The position numbers and the translations under genes are program-made. From contig NZ_JBHUIW010000009.1 in assembly GCF_042682915.1 (NCBI RefSeq), forward strand, positions 62,001 to 126,000: DNA of 64,000 nucleotides. The letters run 5' to 3'. Every line of letters begins with the position of its first letter. Within the stretch, counting starts at the first letter, position 1. The notes beneath the pieces are model-generated. The model was not told the origin of the DNA, made no database searches, and worked only from the letters and a program-made list of their open reading frames with translations. This document shows positions 61,947 to 64,000 of this stretch, one piece after another. The DNA comes from Rhodoplanes azumiensis (GTDB lineage: Bacteria > Pseudomonadota > Alphaproteobacteria > Rhizobiales > Xanthobacteraceae).

Positions 61947-61968
61947 GCGCCGACCGCCCGGTCGGCGC
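61947..61968. terminator. Intra-operon hairpin between the NfnB-like gene and korA
   Basis: GCGCCGACCG-CC-CGGTCGGCGC, a perfect 10-bp stem starting one base after the stop codon. No T-run. It may attenuate or stabilise the transcript between the reductase and the oxidoreductase genes. Confidence 0.5.
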
Positions 61969-62037
61969 TCGCGACCACAGAAGACCGACACACCGGCACA
62001 CCGACAGGCTGCCTTCAAGAACGAAAAAGAGACTGTC

Positions 62038-63954
62038 ATGAGCGAGACGCTGACCTCCGTGCGCGAGGACGTGACGGCCGACGAGCCGGCGCCGCCGCGC
62101 CCCGTCGTCGCCGAGCCGACGGTCACAACGCTCGACGAATGCGTCGTCGAGATCATCAGCGACTCGGGCGAGGGGGCGCAGCGCTGCGGCCAGTCGCTCG
62201 GCGCCATCGCGGCCCGCATGGGCAACGGCGTGTGGACGGTCGAGATCATTCCGGCCGAGATCCAGCCGCCGGCCCGCAGCGTCGCGGGCGCCAGCGGCAA
62301 CCGCATCCGGCTCGGATCGAGCCGCATCGCCAACGGCGGCGACGGCGTCGACATCGTCGTCGCCTTCAACGAGCAGGTGCTGCTCGGCCGCGTGCGGGCC
62401 GGCGAGCTGAAGCCCGGCTGCACGATCTTCCTCGAGAGCATGTGGCGCACGCACTCCGATCCGCGCATCGCCGCCGCCTATCGCGAGACCTACGAGGAGC
62501 TGGTCGATCGCGGCTTCCTGGTGGTCGAGATCCCGTTCGAGGCGCTGTGCAAGCCGGTGGTGCCGGACGCCCGCCGCGGCAAGAACATGTTCGTGCTCGG
62601 GCTCTTGTGCAGCCTGTTCAGCTTCGACCTCAAGCTCGCTCGCGAGCAGGTGCGGCTCACCTTCCGCAAGAAGTCCGACACGGTGATCCGGGCGAACCTG
62701 ACGCTGCTCGAGGCCGGCGCCGCCTGGGCCGAGGACAATCTCGACGTCAAGTACCGCATCCCGGCGCGGCGCGCGACGGTGCCGCAGATCGTCGTCAACG
62801 GCAACACGGCGCTGGCGCTCGGCGTGCTCGCCTCGGGCATGGAAATCTGCGCCATGTACCCGATCACGCCGGCGACCTCGGCCTCGCACTACCTGAGCGA
62901 GGTGTTCGAGCGGGTCGGCGGCATCGTCCACCAGGCCGAGGACGAGATCGCCGCCTGCACGTTCGCGATCGGCGCGTCTTACGCGGGCAAGTGCGCCGTC
63001 ACCATCACGTCGGGGCCCGGATACTCGCTCAAGCAGGAGGCGATCGGGCTCGCCGTGATGGCCGAGATCCCGCTCGTCGTCATCAACGTCCAGCGCGGCG
63101 GTCCGTCCACGGGCCAGCCGACCAAGGGCGAGCAGGGCGATCTCCTCACCGCCATCTACGGGAGCCACGGCGACGCCCCGAAGGTCGTGATGGCGGCGTC
63201 CACCATCGAGGACTGCTTCTACTCGGTGATCACGGCCCGCAAGATCGCCGAGGCCTTCAACATGGTCGTCGTGGTGCTCTCCGACTCCAACCTCGCGACC
63301 TCGCAGCAGCCGTTCCCGCGGCCGAAGTTCGACGAGGCGTGGCTCGCCGCACCGATCGACCAGAGCCCGGTGCCGTTCGGCACCAAGCCCTACGACTGGA
63401 ATCCCGACACCGGCCTGTTCCGGCGCGTCATCCCGGGTCAGCCGAACGGCATGTACACGGTCACGGGCCTCGCCCACGACCGCGACAGCCGGGTCGCCTA
63501 CGATCCGGTGATCAACCAGGAATCGATCCGCGCCCGCAGCCTCAAGCTGGCCGCCCTGCAGAAGACCTTGAAGCCGCCGCCGGTGTTCGGCGACCGCACC
63601 GGCGATCTCCTGATCGTCGGCTGGGGCTCGACCCGCGGTGCGATCGAAGAGGCGGTCACGCGTGCCCGGGCCGAGGGCCTGAAGGTGTCCTCGACCCACC
63701 TGCATTTCCTGCAGCCGCTGCAACCCGGCGTGAAGGAGATCATGCAGGGCTTCGACAAGGTTCTGTGCGTCGAGGCCAACTGGTGCGATCGCCCCGAGGA
63801 CAAGCTGATCGACGAGAACAACCGCCGCTTCTCGGCGCTCGCCATGATGCTGCGCAGCCGGTTCCTGGTCGATGTCGATTGCTGGGGCGAGGTGATGGGC
63901 CAGCCGATCAAGCCCGGCACCATCCACGCGCTCATCCGCGCGCGGCTCGCCTGA
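62038..63954 (+). CDS. korA: 2-oxoacid:ferredoxin oxidoreductase, fused gamma/alpha subunit (KorA type)
   Basis: 638 residues. The gamma domain (about 35-230) begins VVEIISDSGEGAQRCGQSLGAIAA; the alpha domain (about 250-640) has MEICAMYPITPATSASHYLSEVFERVGG and KCAVTITSGPGYSLKQEAIGLAVMAEIPLVVINVQRGGPSTGQPT. The fusion order is that of bacterial 2-oxoglutarate/2-oxoacid:ferredoxin oxidoreductases. The alpha part works with a ThDP- and Fe-S-bearing beta subunit, whose gene starts 13 bases later. It oxidises a 2-oxoacid (2-oxoglutarate most likely) with CoA and reduces ferredoxin, or the reverse. Confidence 0.93.
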   Translation: MSETLTSVREDVTADEPAPPRPVVAEPTVTTLDECVVEIISDSGEGAQRCGQSLGAIAARMGNGVWTVEIIPAEIQPPARSVAGASGNRIRLGSSRIANGGDGVDIVVAFNEQVLLGRVRAGELKPGCTIFLESMWRTHSDPRIAAAYRETYEELVDRGFLVVEIPFEALCKPVVPDARRGKNMFVLGLLCSLFSFDLKLAREQVRLTFRKKSDTVIRANLTLLEAGAAWAEDNLDVKYRIPARRATVPQIVVNGNTALALGVLASGMEICAMYPITPATSASHYLSEVFERVGGIVHQAEDEIAACTFAIGASYAGKCAVTITSGPGYSLKQEAIGLAVMAEIPLVVINVQRGGPSTGQPTKGEQGDLLTAIYGSHGDAPKVVMAASTIEDCFYSVITARKIAEAFNMVVVVLSDSNLATSQQPFPRPKFDEAWLAAPIDQSPVPFGTKPYDWNPDTGLFRRVIPGQPNGMYTVTGLAHDRDSRVAYDPVINQESIRARSLKLAALQKTLKPPPVFGDRTGDLLIVGWGSTRGAIEEAVTRARAEGLKVSSTHLHFLQPLQPGVKEIMQGFDKVLCVEANWCDRPEDKLIDENNRRFSALAMMLRSRFLVDVDCWGEVMGQPIKPGTIHALIRARLA

Positions 63955-63967
63955 CGGGAGAACGATC

Positions 63968-64000
63968 ATGTCGATGCCGAAGCACGATTGCCTGGTCCGG
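63968..64000 (+). CDS. korB: Start of the 2-oxoacid:ferredoxin oxidoreductase beta subunit (partial)
   Basis: Eleven codons (MSMPKHDCLVR) run to the window edge. GGGAGAA lies 5 bases upstream of ATG 63968. The identity rests on position after korA; no beta-subunit motif is inside the window. Confidence 0.6.
   Translation, partial: MSMPKHDCLVR

Overview
The window is about 64 kb of very GC-rich, densely packed bacterial DNA. A complete hopanoid locus, rhizobial-type palindromic repeats, DUF1236 proteins, a histone-like Lys/Ala-rich protein and a ferredoxin-type 2-oxoacid oxidoreductase point to an alphaproteobacterium of the order Hyphomicrobiales (Rhizobiales), probably near Rhodoplanes, Rhodopseudomonas or Xanthobacteraceae. 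The placement is inferred from gene content; no rRNA or tRNA gene was seen. Start codons are ATG, GTG and TTG, and overlapping stop/start pairs (ATGA, GTGA, TGATG) are common inside operons.

Region 1 (1-9415) is a catabolic locus. After the end of a LivF-type ATPase come a TetR regulator, a Gfo/Idh/MocA dehydrogenase, an enolase-superfamily enzyme, a complete TctC-TctB-TctA carboxylate transporter and two TIM-barrel sugar isomerases/epimerases. Two near-identical GTAACC-N4-GGTTAY palindromes precede the dehydrogenase and the enolase-family gene and are likely TetR operators. The substrate looks like a sugar acid or oxidised sugar and is not identified.

Region 2 (9416-17600) holds three DUF1236 secreted proteins, a small coiled-coil protein, Tex, a histone H1-like protein and an Lrp/AsnC regulator. 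Region 3 (17698-26128) holds a sulfate ABC transporter (cysA-cysW-cysT-sbp), a TPR-caspase protein, and an overlapping FAH-family hydrolase/ChrA pair. Region 4 (26524-35799) holds a two-subunit molybdenum hydroxylase, a collagen-like lipoprotein, an EamA transporter and a complete branched-chain-amino-acid-type ABC transporter.

Region 5 (35821-46910) holds a BrnT-type toxin with an XRE-family antitoxin, a bifunctional PutA, an orphan solute-binding protein with a LysR regulator, a D,D-carboxypeptidase coupled to a His-rich CobW-type GTPase, and DUF924 and DUF2147 proteins. Region 6 (47236-58987) is the hopanoid locus: hpnN, hpnH, a phosphoribosyltransferase, shc (hpnF), hpnE, hpnD, hpnC and a farnesyl-diphosphate-synthase-type gene. 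Together they would make squalene from FPP, cyclise it, begin the C35 side chain and move hopanoids to the outer membrane. hpnG is missing from this stretch and a phosphoribosyltransferase sits in the gap. Region 7 (59526-64000) couples an Nfn-like NADPH:ferredoxin pair to a fused gamma/alpha 2-oxoacid:ferredoxin oxidoreductase and the start of its beta subunit.

A recurring feature is short tandem duplications (12-24 bp) placed on gene edges: they multiply start codons, signal-peptide n-regions, leaders and even stop codons at more than a dozen loci.
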